DNA of 64,000 bases from Bradyrhizobium uaiense (lineage in GTDB: Bacteria > Pseudomonadota > Alphaproteobacteria > Rhizobiales > Xanthobacteraceae), in the NCBI RefSeq assembly GCF_010811875.1, contig NZ_VKHP01000005.1, positions 1 through 64,000 of the forward strand, read 5' to 3'. Below the pieces are notes generated by a model, which did not search any database, had not been told where the DNA came from, and worked only from the letters and a program-made list of their open reading frames with translations. Positions 18,246 to 24,996 of this stretch are shown here, one piece after another (position 1 is the stretch's first letter; the number at the start of each line of letters is the position of its first letter). Made by a program: the position numbers and the translations under genes.

Positions 18246-18836
18246 ATGACCACGCAATCCACGCCTCGCATCGGCATCGTCCTCGGCTCGACCCGCAAGG
18301 GACGCTTCGGCGAGAAGCCCGCAAAATGGCTCAGCGACCTCACTGACAAGCGCTTGGATCTGGACTTTGAGCTGATCGACCTGCGCGACTACCCGCTACC
18401 GTTCTTCGATGAGCAGATGTCGCCGATTTATGCGCCGCCGGAGAACCCGGCTGCACAGCGCTGGGCGGCCAAGCTCGCCACCCTCGACGGGTTCATCGTC
18501 GTGACGCCGGAGTACAATCACGGCGCCAGCGCCGTGCTCAAGAACGCCCTCGACCATGCCTACAAGGAGTTCAATCGCAAGCCGATCGGATTCGTCGGCT
18601 ACGGCGGTGTCGGTGCGGCCCGCGCGATCGAGCATCTGCGCATGGTTGCCGTCGAACTGCAGATGGCGCCGGTGCGCTCCGCGGTTTATCTCGGCATGGT
18701 CGAGTTTCTCGGGATCTGGCAGCAGGGCAAGAGCTTCGACGATTTCCCCCATCTCGAACAATCCGCCACTGCCATGCTCGACGACATCGCGTGGTGGGCC
18801 CGCGCGCTGAAGTCGGCACGGGAAGCACAAGGCTGA
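18246..18836 (+). CDS. NADPH-dependent FMN reductase family protein
   Basis: This 196-residue flavodoxin-fold protein begins TPRIGIVLGSTRKGRFGEKP, whose GSTR(x)GR loop binds FMN phosphate. It also carries TPEYNHGASAVLKNALDH, the conserved EYN(x)(x)xxxLKNAxD segment of NADPH-dependent FMN reductases and azo/quinone reductases. It probably reduces flavins, quinones or azo compounds in the cytoplasm with NAD(P)H. It lies 78 bases after the DoxX gene and 49 bases before the pirin gene on the same strand. The trio resembles common LysR-controlled electrophile-response operons. ATG 18246 matches the domain start. Confidence 0.92.
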   Translation: MTTQSTPRIGIVLGSTRKGRFGEKPAKWLSDLTDKRLDLDFELIDLRDYPLPFFDEQMSPIYAPPENPAAQRWAAKLATLDGFIVVTPEYNHGASAVLKNALDHAYKEFNRKPIGFVGYGGVGAARAIEHLRMVAVELQMAPVRSAVYLGMVEFLGIWQQGKSFDDFPHLEQSATAMLDDIAWWARALKSAREAQG

Positions 18837-18885
18837 AACCGCCCAAGAGCCCGTGCACGCCACTGCCTTTCAAGGAGACCAAACA

Positions 18886-19734
18886 ATGTCACGCAATCTT
18901 TCAACCGCGCGCGCGATGCCCAAGCTCGTCGAGCGGAAAGTCTTCAGCCGGACTCGCGGCTCCGAACAGGGGCCGATCACCCGCCTGATGAGCCCCTCGG
19001 ACCTTGGCCAATATCTCAAGCCGTTCGTCTTCCTCGACCATGTGGACGCGCCGTCCTCCATCACGAGCAGCGACAACCTCCACCCGCATTCGGGCATCGC
19101 CACCGTCACCGTCCTCACCGAGGGTAATCTCCGCTTCGACATGGGGGACTGGGGCACCGGACTGCTCGACTATGGCGGGGTCGAGTGGATGCGTGCCGGT
19201 AGCGGCATCTGGCATGGCGGCGAATATCGACCGGCTAGCGCGCCACGCTTCAAGGCGTTTCAGCTCTGGGTGGCTCTGCCCGCCGCGCTGGAAGCGAGCG
19301 CGCCCGAGTGGCAATTCGTTGAGGCAAGCGGCATTCCCACCGTCGGCCCGGCGCGCCTGATCGTCGGCGCCTATCAAGGCAAAACCAGCCCCGTGCGCGC
19401 CTTCAATGGCCTCAACTATCTGCTCGTCACGCTTGCTCCGGGAGAGACGTGGGTCTACGAGACACCAATTGGCCATGAGGTCGGCTGGCTCAGCCTGTCT
19501 CACGGCAGCATTGTGGGCGAAGGCCGATACAAGGCCGGCGACATGATCGCATTCGACCGAAGTGATGCCGCGATCCCGTTTCAGGCCGGCCCCGAAGGCG
19601 CGACCTTCGTTCTCGGTTCGGCGGTGCCTCATCCTCACGAACTGCTGCTGGGCTATTACTCGGTTCACACCTCTGACGAGGCGTTGAAAGCTGGAGAAGC
19701 GCGCATCGCCGAAGTTCGGCACCTCTACGTGTAG
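18886..19734 (+). CDS. pirin family protein
   Basis: This 282-residue bicupin has the pirin N-terminal motif HPHSGIATVTVLTEG, with two metal-binding histidines, followed by EWMRAGSGIWHGGEY, which adds further ligands. The C-terminal domain fits the pirin C family. Bacterial pirins include quercetin dioxygenase-like and regulatory proteins; the role here is unknown. AAGGAG six bases before ATG 18886 supports this start over a GTG at 18853. It is the last gene of the DoxX / FMN reductase / pirin operon. Confidence 0.93.
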   Translation: MSRNLSTARAMPKLVERKVFSRTRGSEQGPITRLMSPSDLGQYLKPFVFLDHVDAPSSITSSDNLHPHSGIATVTVLTEGNLRFDMGDWGTGLLDYGGVEWMRAGSGIWHGGEYRPASAPRFKAFQLWVALPAALEASAPEWQFVEASGIPTVGPARLIVGAYQGKTSPVRAFNGLNYLLVTLAPGETWVYETPIGHEVGWLSLSHGSIVGEGRYKAGDMIAFDRSDAAIPFQAGPEGATFVLGSAVPHPHELLLGYYSVHTSDEALKAGEARIAEVRHLYV

Positions 19735-19821
19735 GGCGAATTCGACCACGCTCGACGCGCGATGCGCGGCAGCACCTGTACCGGTTAACGAAATCTGCGC
19801 AAAACGCTACGCGAGCAGTAC

Positions 19822-19892
19822 GCACCCGTTGCTCATAGAGCGTTGCCCTCCGAAGGCAAAGGTCACACGTTCGAGTCGTGTCGGGTGCGCCA
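19822..19892 (+). tRNA. tRNA-Arg(CCG)-like gene with shortened D-loop
   Basis: A cloverleaf can be drawn: acceptor GCACCCG pairing with CGGGTGC, D-stem GCTC/GAGC, anticodon arm TTGCC-CTCCGAA-GGCAA (anticodon CCG, Arg), five-base variable loop, T-arm ACACG-TTCGAGT-CGTGT, discriminator G and an encoded CCA. The D-loop is only three bases (ATA) where an Arg(CCG) tRNA normally has about nine including the conserved GG pair, so six bases seem to be missing. All stems are perfectly paired. Without the D-loop GG, contact with the T-loop would be poor, so this may be a damaged copy, for example one side of an old integration site. Confidence 0.65.
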
Positions 19893-20156
19893 GCACAGTT
19901 AATTCTTTAGAAGCTGTCCGACTTTTCGATGTCTTGCGGTTGCGTCAGCGTCGGATAAGCAACCGATCGAATTGGGCCGTTCTTGACGGGTCGTTGTGCC
20001 GATGCAGGTCTCTGCGCAACGACCAAACATCAGGACGTCGGCCTAACCGCGACCTCCGGGCCATCTCGGTCTGAACGGCTCGTTCTCTCGGACTCGCACA
20101 GATCACGTTCGGTCTTGTTTAGCGGGCACGTGGCTGGGGAGGGTCGCGCGAACTGC

Positions 20157-20510
20157 TTAGCCGCGGCTATAGCCGTCTAGTGAGGCGTCATCGACATCGG
20201 GCAGGTTCACGACGATATCGTCCGGCGTCCGGCAGGCGAGCCACCACAGCTCTTCGGTCGCGCTCATGTTTGCTTCGAGGTGCGGCAGCACGGGCGGCAC
20301 GAACATGAAATCACCTGTCTCCAGATCAACAAATTCCGCGAAGCCGTTGCCAAAATAGATACGCGCTCGCCCTGAAAGAACAAAAGCGCCAGTCTCTGCC
20401 GCGCCATGGTGATGCGGCAAGGAACGGAATCCGGGCCCGGCTAACCGACGCGTGATCGTGAGAGCCTCGCCGCGCGACGCCTGCGCCTGTGCGACTCCGT
20501 CGACCTTCAA
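20157..20510 (-). CDS. cupin-domain protein, start uncertain
   Basis: The product is one small beta-barrel cupin: RSLPHHHGAAETGAFVLSG holds the first metal motif and FMFVPPVLPHLEAN the second. The best start in frame is a TTG at 20510. The frame stays open for about 40 more codons upstream and reads protein-like sequence (AAEEQQPRQITTARLPSS) but contains no ATG or GTG before a TGA, and it overlaps the divergent gene at 20591. The gene may have lost its original start. A metal-dependent sensor, isomerase or dioxygenase role is typical of such proteins; none can be chosen here. Confidence 0.75.
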   Translation of the reverse strand: MKVDGVAQAQASRGEALTITRRLAGPGFRSLPHHHGAAETGAFVLSGRARIYFGNGFAEFVDLETGDFMFVPPVLPHLEANMSATEELWWLACRTPDDIVVNLPDVDDASLDGYSRG

Positions 20511-20590
20511 GCTGCTTGGAAGCCTGGCCGTTGTGATTTGCCTCGGCTGTTGCTCTTCTGCGGCCTCACGCAGGAAAGAGGGCGCACGGC

Positions 20591-20923
20591 ATGCAGAACC
20601 GAGCTTTGGTGTTGCTGGCGACAGTCATGATCTCGACCGGTGCCGCACACGCTGATCCGATGGAAAAGCCGGCTGCGCCCGCCGAAACGGCAGCCGCGCC
20701 GATCGGACGAAATCCGCAGGCCGGCGAACCTTCGAAAGCGCAGACGCGCGACATGTTCAGCAACATGGCTGACGGATTCAAGGATCTGTTCAGCGGCAAG
20801 ACAAGCTTCTCGGATATCACCGAGGGGGCGAAGTTGTTTGTCCCGCAAGCCGAGGTCGACCAGGCGCAACCGGGGCGGCCGCCGGATCCCCCGGCCGTGG
20901 ATAACGGCAAGCCTGATGAATGA
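20591..20923 (+). CDS. small secreted protein of unknown function
   Basis: This 110-residue product has a clear Sec signal peptide (ALVLLATVMISTGAAHA, cleavage near residue 21), then a low-complexity Ala/Pro segment and a region NMADGFKDLFSGKTSFSD that could form an amphipathic helix. No cysteines or known domain. ATG 20591 follows a purine-rich AGGAAAGAGGG. It starts a run of small exported-protein genes leading into the envelope protease island. Family not recognised. Confidence 0.7.
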   Translation: MQNRALVLLATVMISTGAAHADPMEKPAAPAETAAAPIGRNPQAGEPSKAQTRDMFSNMADGFKDLFSGKTSFSDITEGAKLFVPQAEVDQAQPGRPPDPPAVDNGKPDE

Positions 20924-20982
20924 GACCGCTTGAGATCGAACCGCAGGAATCCAGATCGGCGCAACATCGGGGAGACAACGCC

Positions 20983-21201
20983 ATGCCGCGCATTTTGAAG
21001 TCCGCCTTTTGTTCGCTCACGCTCCTTGCTGCGCTGCTGATTGTGCCGTCGCATGGGCACGCGCTGCCGGCGGGCGCGAAGTCGCCGCCCCGTCTCCCGG
21101 GCGCGATCCTGGCGCGGCGCGAGTGCATCGCGTGGGAGCGCGATGAAGATGGCGTCATGCGCTGTGTCCGATGGGAGGAGTGTGGCCCCAGCGTGTGCTG
21201 A
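20983..21201 (+). CDS. small exported cysteine-containing protein
   Basis: This 72-residue product has signal peptide SAFCSLTLLAALLIVPSHGHA and a short mature part with three cysteines (RREC, MRC, EEC) plus a Cys at the C-terminus (GPSVC). GGGGAGAC nine bases upstream supports ATG 20983. The mature part is probably held by disulfides in the periplasm. Function not recognised. Confidence 0.65.
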   Translation: MPRILKSAFCSLTLLAALLIVPSHGHALPAGAKSPPRLPGAILARRECIAWERDEDGVMRCVRWEECGPSVC

Positions 21202-21264
21202 TCCTGCGCCCAACAGTCACGGCGCGACAGGGTGATGGTGTTCCTGAACCGCGAGACCGATAAT

Positions 21265-21549
21265 ATGAAAAAGGGCTTGGCCTGCGAATTGTTGGCGCTT
21301 GTCATTGTTTCCGCGGTCCCGCTCACGGCTCCTGTCTTCGCCCAATCGACGCAGCGGGTCAGGGAGCTGCCGATTGACTCTGGTCCGCATCTCGTAGACC
21401 CCAATGATAATGGTCGCGCTCCGACCTCCCGGTCGGAACAGGACGAGTCCGAACGGCCGGCGCTCGAGCCATGCCGCACTATTGAGGGTGGTTCCGCTTC
21501 AACGCAGGCGCCGCCGCAGGCCGTCACGCCCGGACCGTGCAGACGATAA
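21265..21549 (+). CDS. small secreted protein of unknown function
   Basis: Ninety-four residues with a typical signal peptide (KKGLACELLALVIVSAV, cleavage after PVFA) and a hydrophilic mature part containing two cysteines (EPCRT and GPCRR). ATG 21265 places the signal at the N-terminus; in-frame starts at 21232 and 21235 would put a charged tail before it. It follows two other small exported-protein genes on the same strand. Function unknown. Confidence 0.6.
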   Translation: MKKGLACELLALVIVSAVPLTAPVFAQSTQRVRELPIDSGPHLVDPNDNGRAPTSRSEQDESERPALEPCRTIEGGSASTQAPPQAVTPGPCRR

Positions 21550-21621
21550 CTGGCGACCCGGAGCGAAGGAAATCATGACGCGTCTGGTTTTTCTTCGCCG
21601 CGCGTGACAAAGCGAGCCGGG

Positions 21622-21855
21622 CTACGGCGTGCCGCACCACATCGGCCGCACCGCGTACGCGATCAACCCAAGCGCACATACCAGCGGCGCTGCGATCAGC
21701 AGAACGAATGCCAATGTGAGCGCGATACCGAACAGAAGCGCGACAACGGCCGTCAGGATAACGGTCACAACGACCATCGCCGCCGCAACGATCAGCCATT
21801 TGCGCCAACCCGTGATGGTGACGACTTTGCCACCTTCCTCATACGTCACCAGCAT
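21622..21855 (-). CDS. small two-helix membrane protein
   Basis: Seventy-seven residues: a short soluble start (LVTYEEGGKVVTITGWRKW) then two hydrophobic helices, LIVAAAMVVVTVILTAVVAL and GIALTLAFVLLIAAPLVCAL. GGAG six bases before ATG 21855 supports this start over one at 21879. It is transcribed against its neighbours. No family is recognised; this is likely an inner-membrane protein. Confidence 0.6.
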   Translation of the reverse strand: MLVTYEEGGKVVTITGWRKWLIVAAAMVVVTVILTAVVALLFGIALTLAFVLLIAAPLVCALGLIAYAVRPMWCGTP

Positions 21856-22174
21856 CGTGAGCTCCTGACTGACGTTCATCGACAGCGGCGGGCATCGAAC
21901 CGATCCTCGCCGTCACGTTAGTGGGTGGCCGTGACGGCTGCTAACACCGTCTGCGGTTCGCCGGCAAGCGGAAGACCTTCAAGCCGTTTGCAAGTCGCAA
22001 CGATGTGCCTGGCGAAACCCGGTTGCATCGTCACGGACGTTCGATCCGGCGCGTCACTCGCCCTCAATTCAGAAATCTTCACAACGTTTCATCTGGGCGC
22101 CAAAGCGTTAAGACCCCGCGGTTCGCATAGTCGCGGCCTGATCCGCGCGAATCCAGCGCCGAGGGAGACAAGCC

Positions 22175-22411
22175 ATGCCGTCGGTTCCCAAGAGCACAGC
22201 TTCGCAAGCCAGGATCCATGCGCCGGCCGTGCTGCAGACGGACTTCGAGTCCGAGCGCTTCGCAACCTCGAATCGGAGCCTGTCGGGTCCCGCGGACGCC
22301 GACCGTTGCCTCCGATTTCTCCGGCTCATTCACAGCAATCCGTATTCGCGCCCCTCCGCTGCTCGCGAGGGTGCCATCTTTATCGTCTCGAGCTTGCGAG
22401 CCGCCCGCTAG
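22175..22411 (+). CDS. doubtful small ORF (78 residues)
   Basis: This frame has a good ribosome site (GAGGGAG before ATG 22175) and ends 24 bases before the SH3-domain gene. Its product has no signal peptide, no hydrophobic helix and no known domain. It may be a leader or a chance frame. It is the only candidate in the gap 21856-22435, which otherwise shows nothing. Confidence 0.25.
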   Translation: MPSVPKSTASQARIHAPAVLQTDFESERFATSNRSLSGPADADRCLRFLRLIHSNPYSRPSAAREGAIFIVSSLRAAR

Positions 22412-22435
22412 GGACGAGCGCCCGAGGACAACAGG

Positions 22436-23122
22436 ATGCGCATCCCGAGCTTCGCTCTCTGTCTTGCGATCAGTCTTGCGGCCGGCTCCAGCGTGGCGTT
22501 CTGGGGGTGGACCGCGAGCGCGCAGGACCAGGCGTGCCGCTATTACAAGGTCCAGGCCGGCAGCCTGAATATCAGCAAAGAGCCGCGCGGCGATGCCGTT
22601 TTCATCGACGTACTCGACAGCGGTGAGGTGGTCTGCGTCACGCGCACCGAAAAGGCCGGCGATCGCGAGTGGGTCTACATCGCGCAAAAATATCCAAAGC
22701 CAAACGAGCGCGCGGCGGTCGAAGGTTGGACCAACCCGCGGTTGCTGCAGGAGATGTCGCCTGCCGAGGCGGCGGTCGCGACCGGGGCTCCGCCTCCCGC
22801 GCCGGCGCCGGCGATCGCCGCAGCTCCGGCCGATGATACACTGCGCTTCACACAGCCGATTCCCGAAGGTCCGTTCCCGGTGCAGGGTCAGTCCATCGAG
22901 CAACTCGCGCGCGGCATTCCGCAATTTCCGCCGATCGAAGGGCTTCCCGAGGAAGTCTGGAAGAAAAACTGCCAGTCCTGTCATCAGTGGGACCGGCAGG
23001 CGCTGTGCGAGCAGGGTGCCTCATACGCGAAAAACCCGCGCTCGGCGCTGCGCCATCCCCATCCCTACGGCGGCGCCTACAAGGCCGCGCTGATGCGCTG
23101 GGCGAAATCGGGGTGTCAGTGA
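22436..23122 (+). CDS. exported SH3-domain protein with a CxxCH haem-type motif
   Basis: This 228-residue protein has a signal peptide or anchor (FALCLAISLAAGSSVAFWGW), a bacterial SH3 domain (about residues 38-95, VQAGSLNISKEPRGDAVFID), a Pro/Ala-rich linker, and a C-terminal segment KKNCQSCHQWDRQALCEQG. CQSCH fits the covalent c-type haem site CxxCH, and two further cysteines are present. No clear distal Met ligand is seen, so a disulfide or metal role is also possible. SH3 domains of this type bind peptidoglycan or proteins in the envelope. It lies just upstream of the YceI-OmpA gene. Confidence 0.8.
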   Translation: MRIPSFALCLAISLAAGSSVAFWGWTASAQDQACRYYKVQAGSLNISKEPRGDAVFIDVLDSGEVVCVTRTEKAGDREWVYIAQKYPKPNERAAVEGWTNPRLLQEMSPAEAAVATGAPPPAPAPAIAAAPADDTLRFTQPIPEGPFPVQGQSIEQLARGIPQFPPIEGLPEEVWKKNCQSCHQWDRQALCEQGASYAKNPRSALRHPHPYGGAYKAALMRWAKSGCQ

Positions 23123-23181
23123 GCGTCAATCGCGCCGTGCTGCAGGACGGCGCCGGCACGTGCAAAGCGAGGATCAAGCCC

Positions 23182-24222
23182 ATGCGTCGACAACTTGCAA
23201 CGCTGATGATGGCGATCGCATTGCCGCTCGTCGGCACGGCGACAGCCAACGCGCAGCAGGAGTGGCTGCTGAACGCGAACGCGTCGCATTTCTACATGCA
23301 GACGGCGAAGAACAACACCACCATCGAGACCCAGCGCTTCACCGGACTCGACGGCAGCGTGCGCCGCAACGGCGACGCCACGCTGAAGATCGATCTGATC
23401 TCGGTCAAGTCCAATATCGACGTGCGCGATGTGCGCATGCGCTACCTGCTGTTTGAAACGTTCAAGTTTCCGCAGGCAGAGATTACCGCCAAGCTCGACA
23501 TGCAGAAGCTGCAGGATCTGACCTCGCAGATCCGAATCGCCTACCCGCTCAAGTTCAAGCTCAGTCTGCACGGCGTCGAGCGCGAGTTCGAGGCGCCCGT
23601 GACGGTGACGCGTATCACCGACCAATCGGTCTCGGTCACCTCGGCCGAGCCGATCATCGTCACGGCAGAGGACTTCAACCTGACCGCCGGCATCGCCAAG
23701 CTGTCCGAAGCGGTCGGCGGCATTCCGATCGTGGCGGCGACCTCGATCAGCTTCGATCTCGTGTTCGAAACCGGCGAGAAGATCCCGGCGATCGAGGCGG
23801 CTCGCGCGGAGACGCAGAGGCGCGTGCGCGCCGAGGAGACGGCGACGATCTCCACGGAGGCCTGCGAAACCCGCTTCAGCGTCATCTCGACCACGCAGGC
23901 GATCTACTTCAAGATCGGCAGCGCGGAGCTCGATCACAGCAGCGAGCCCCTGCTCAACAGCGTCGCCGACATTGCGAACCGCTGCCCGAGTGCGCGGGTC
24001 GAGGTCACCGGACATACCGACTCGGTCGGCGGCAGGGAGGCCAATCGGTCGCTCTCGACCAATCGCGCCAGCGCCGTGGTGGGTTATCTCGTGCAGCATG
24101 GGGTGCCGGCAACCCGGATCGAGTCGACCGGTTACGGCGACACGCGCCCGATCGCCGCGAACGATAGCGAGGAGCACCGCGCCAAGAACCGCCGCATCGA
24201 ATTTCGCGTTCTGCCGAAATAG
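23182..24222 (+). CDS. YceI-like domain / OmpA C-terminal domain protein
   Basis: A 346-residue exported protein: signal peptide (LATLMMAIALPLVGTATANA), a YceI-like beta-barrel lipocalin domain (about 25-215), and an OmpA-type peptidoglycan-binding domain (about 235-346) with VEVTGHTDSVGGREANRSLS and RIESTGYGDTRPIAAN, including the Asp and Arg positions used to hold diaminopimelate. YceI domains bind isoprenoid or other lipids. The fusion would keep a lipid-binding domain on the cell wall. ATG 23182 is chosen because it starts the signal; the open frame continues upstream. It is followed closely by the superoxide dismutase gene. Confidence 0.88.
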   Translation: MRRQLATLMMAIALPLVGTATANAQQEWLLNANASHFYMQTAKNNTTIETQRFTGLDGSVRRNGDATLKIDLISVKSNIDVRDVRMRYLLFETFKFPQAEITAKLDMQKLQDLTSQIRIAYPLKFKLSLHGVEREFEAPVTVTRITDQSVSVTSAEPIIVTAEDFNLTAGIAKLSEAVGGIPIVAATSISFDLVFETGEKIPAIEAARAETQRRVRAEETATISTEACETRFSVISTTQAIYFKIGSAELDHSSEPLLNSVADIANRCPSARVEVTGHTDSVGGREANRSLSTNRASAVVGYLVQHGVPATRIESTGYGDTRPIAANDSEEHRAKNRRIEFRVLPK

Positions 24223-24273
24223 CAGGCGCCAGGGCGCCGGGATTCAGCTCGGCGCAAAAAAGTGAGACTAGAA

Positions 24274-24990
24274 ATGCCCAAGCTCACGCGCCGTGCTCTC
24301 CTTTCTCAGGCGGCTGCCGCCGCCGTAAGCGTTCCTCGCGGGCGCGCTTTCGCGCAAGGCGCAGCACCTTTTCAGCTTGCGCCGCTCCCCTATCCGGCCA
24401 AGGCGCTCGAGCCACACATTGATGCGGAGACGATTGAGCTTCATCACGACCGCCATCACGGGGCGGCGGTGAGCGCGCTCAACGCGGCCGTCAAGGACTA
24501 TCCGGCGGTCGCCGCGATGCGACTCGAGCAGTTGCTGTTCCGGCTCGGCGAGCTCCCCGAGGCGATCCGCAATGCGGTTCGCAACAATGCCGGCAGCCAC
24601 GCCAACCACACGATGTTCTGGCAAGTGATGGGTCCGCCCGGCACGGCGCCCGAGCCTGAGCTTTCGGCTGCGATCGAGCGGGACTTCGGCGGGCTTGCGA
24701 AGCTGCAGGAGGAGTTCAACGCCGCCGGGTTGCGCATCTTCGGCTCGGGTTGGGTGTTCGTCACGGCCGATGCCGACGGCAAGCTCGCGATCGTGACCAA
24801 GCCCAATCAGGACACGCCACTGATGGAAGGCCGCCGCGCGCTTGTCGGCAACGACGTGTGGGAGCACGCCTATTACCTCACCTATCAGAACCGCCGCGCC
24901 GACTACCTTAAGGCCTGGTGGAACGTGGTGAACTGGACTGCCGTCGGTGCGCGCTATGCCGCCGCAAAGGACGGCAATCTCGGGATTTGA
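24274..24990 (+). CDS. exported Fe/Mn superoxide dismutase
   Basis: This superoxide dismutase of 238 residues has all four metal ligands: His57 (ELHHDRHH), His112 (GSHANHTMFW) and the Asp and His of NDVWEHAYYL. Unlike the usual cytoplasmic enzymes it carries an N-terminal twin-arginine-type signal (KLTRRALLSQAAAAAVSV, cleavage near RAFA), so it probably works in the periplasm. ATG 24274 is preferred; a GTG at 24262 is in frame. It lies 51 bases after the YceI-OmpA gene. Its 3' end meets the convergent caspase gene six bases away. Metal choice (Fe or Mn) cannot be fixed by eye. Confidence 0.92.
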   Translation: MPKLTRRALLSQAAAAAVSVPRGRAFAQGAAPFQLAPLPYPAKALEPHIDAETIELHHDRHHGAAVSALNAAVKDYPAVAAMRLEQLLFRLGELPEAIRNAVRNNAGSHANHTMFWQVMGPPGTAPEPELSAAIERDFGGLAKLQEEFNAAGLRIFGSGWVFVTADADGKLAIVTKPNQDTPLMEGRRALVGNDVWEHAYYLTYQNRRADYLKAWWNVVNWTAVGARYAAAKDGNLGI

Positions 24991-24996
24991 TGCGGC

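Noticed and set aside
21925..22626. 233-codon plus-strand frame
   Set aside because: It crosses the start of the SH3/CxxCH gene in another frame, has no signal or domain, and changes character along its length.
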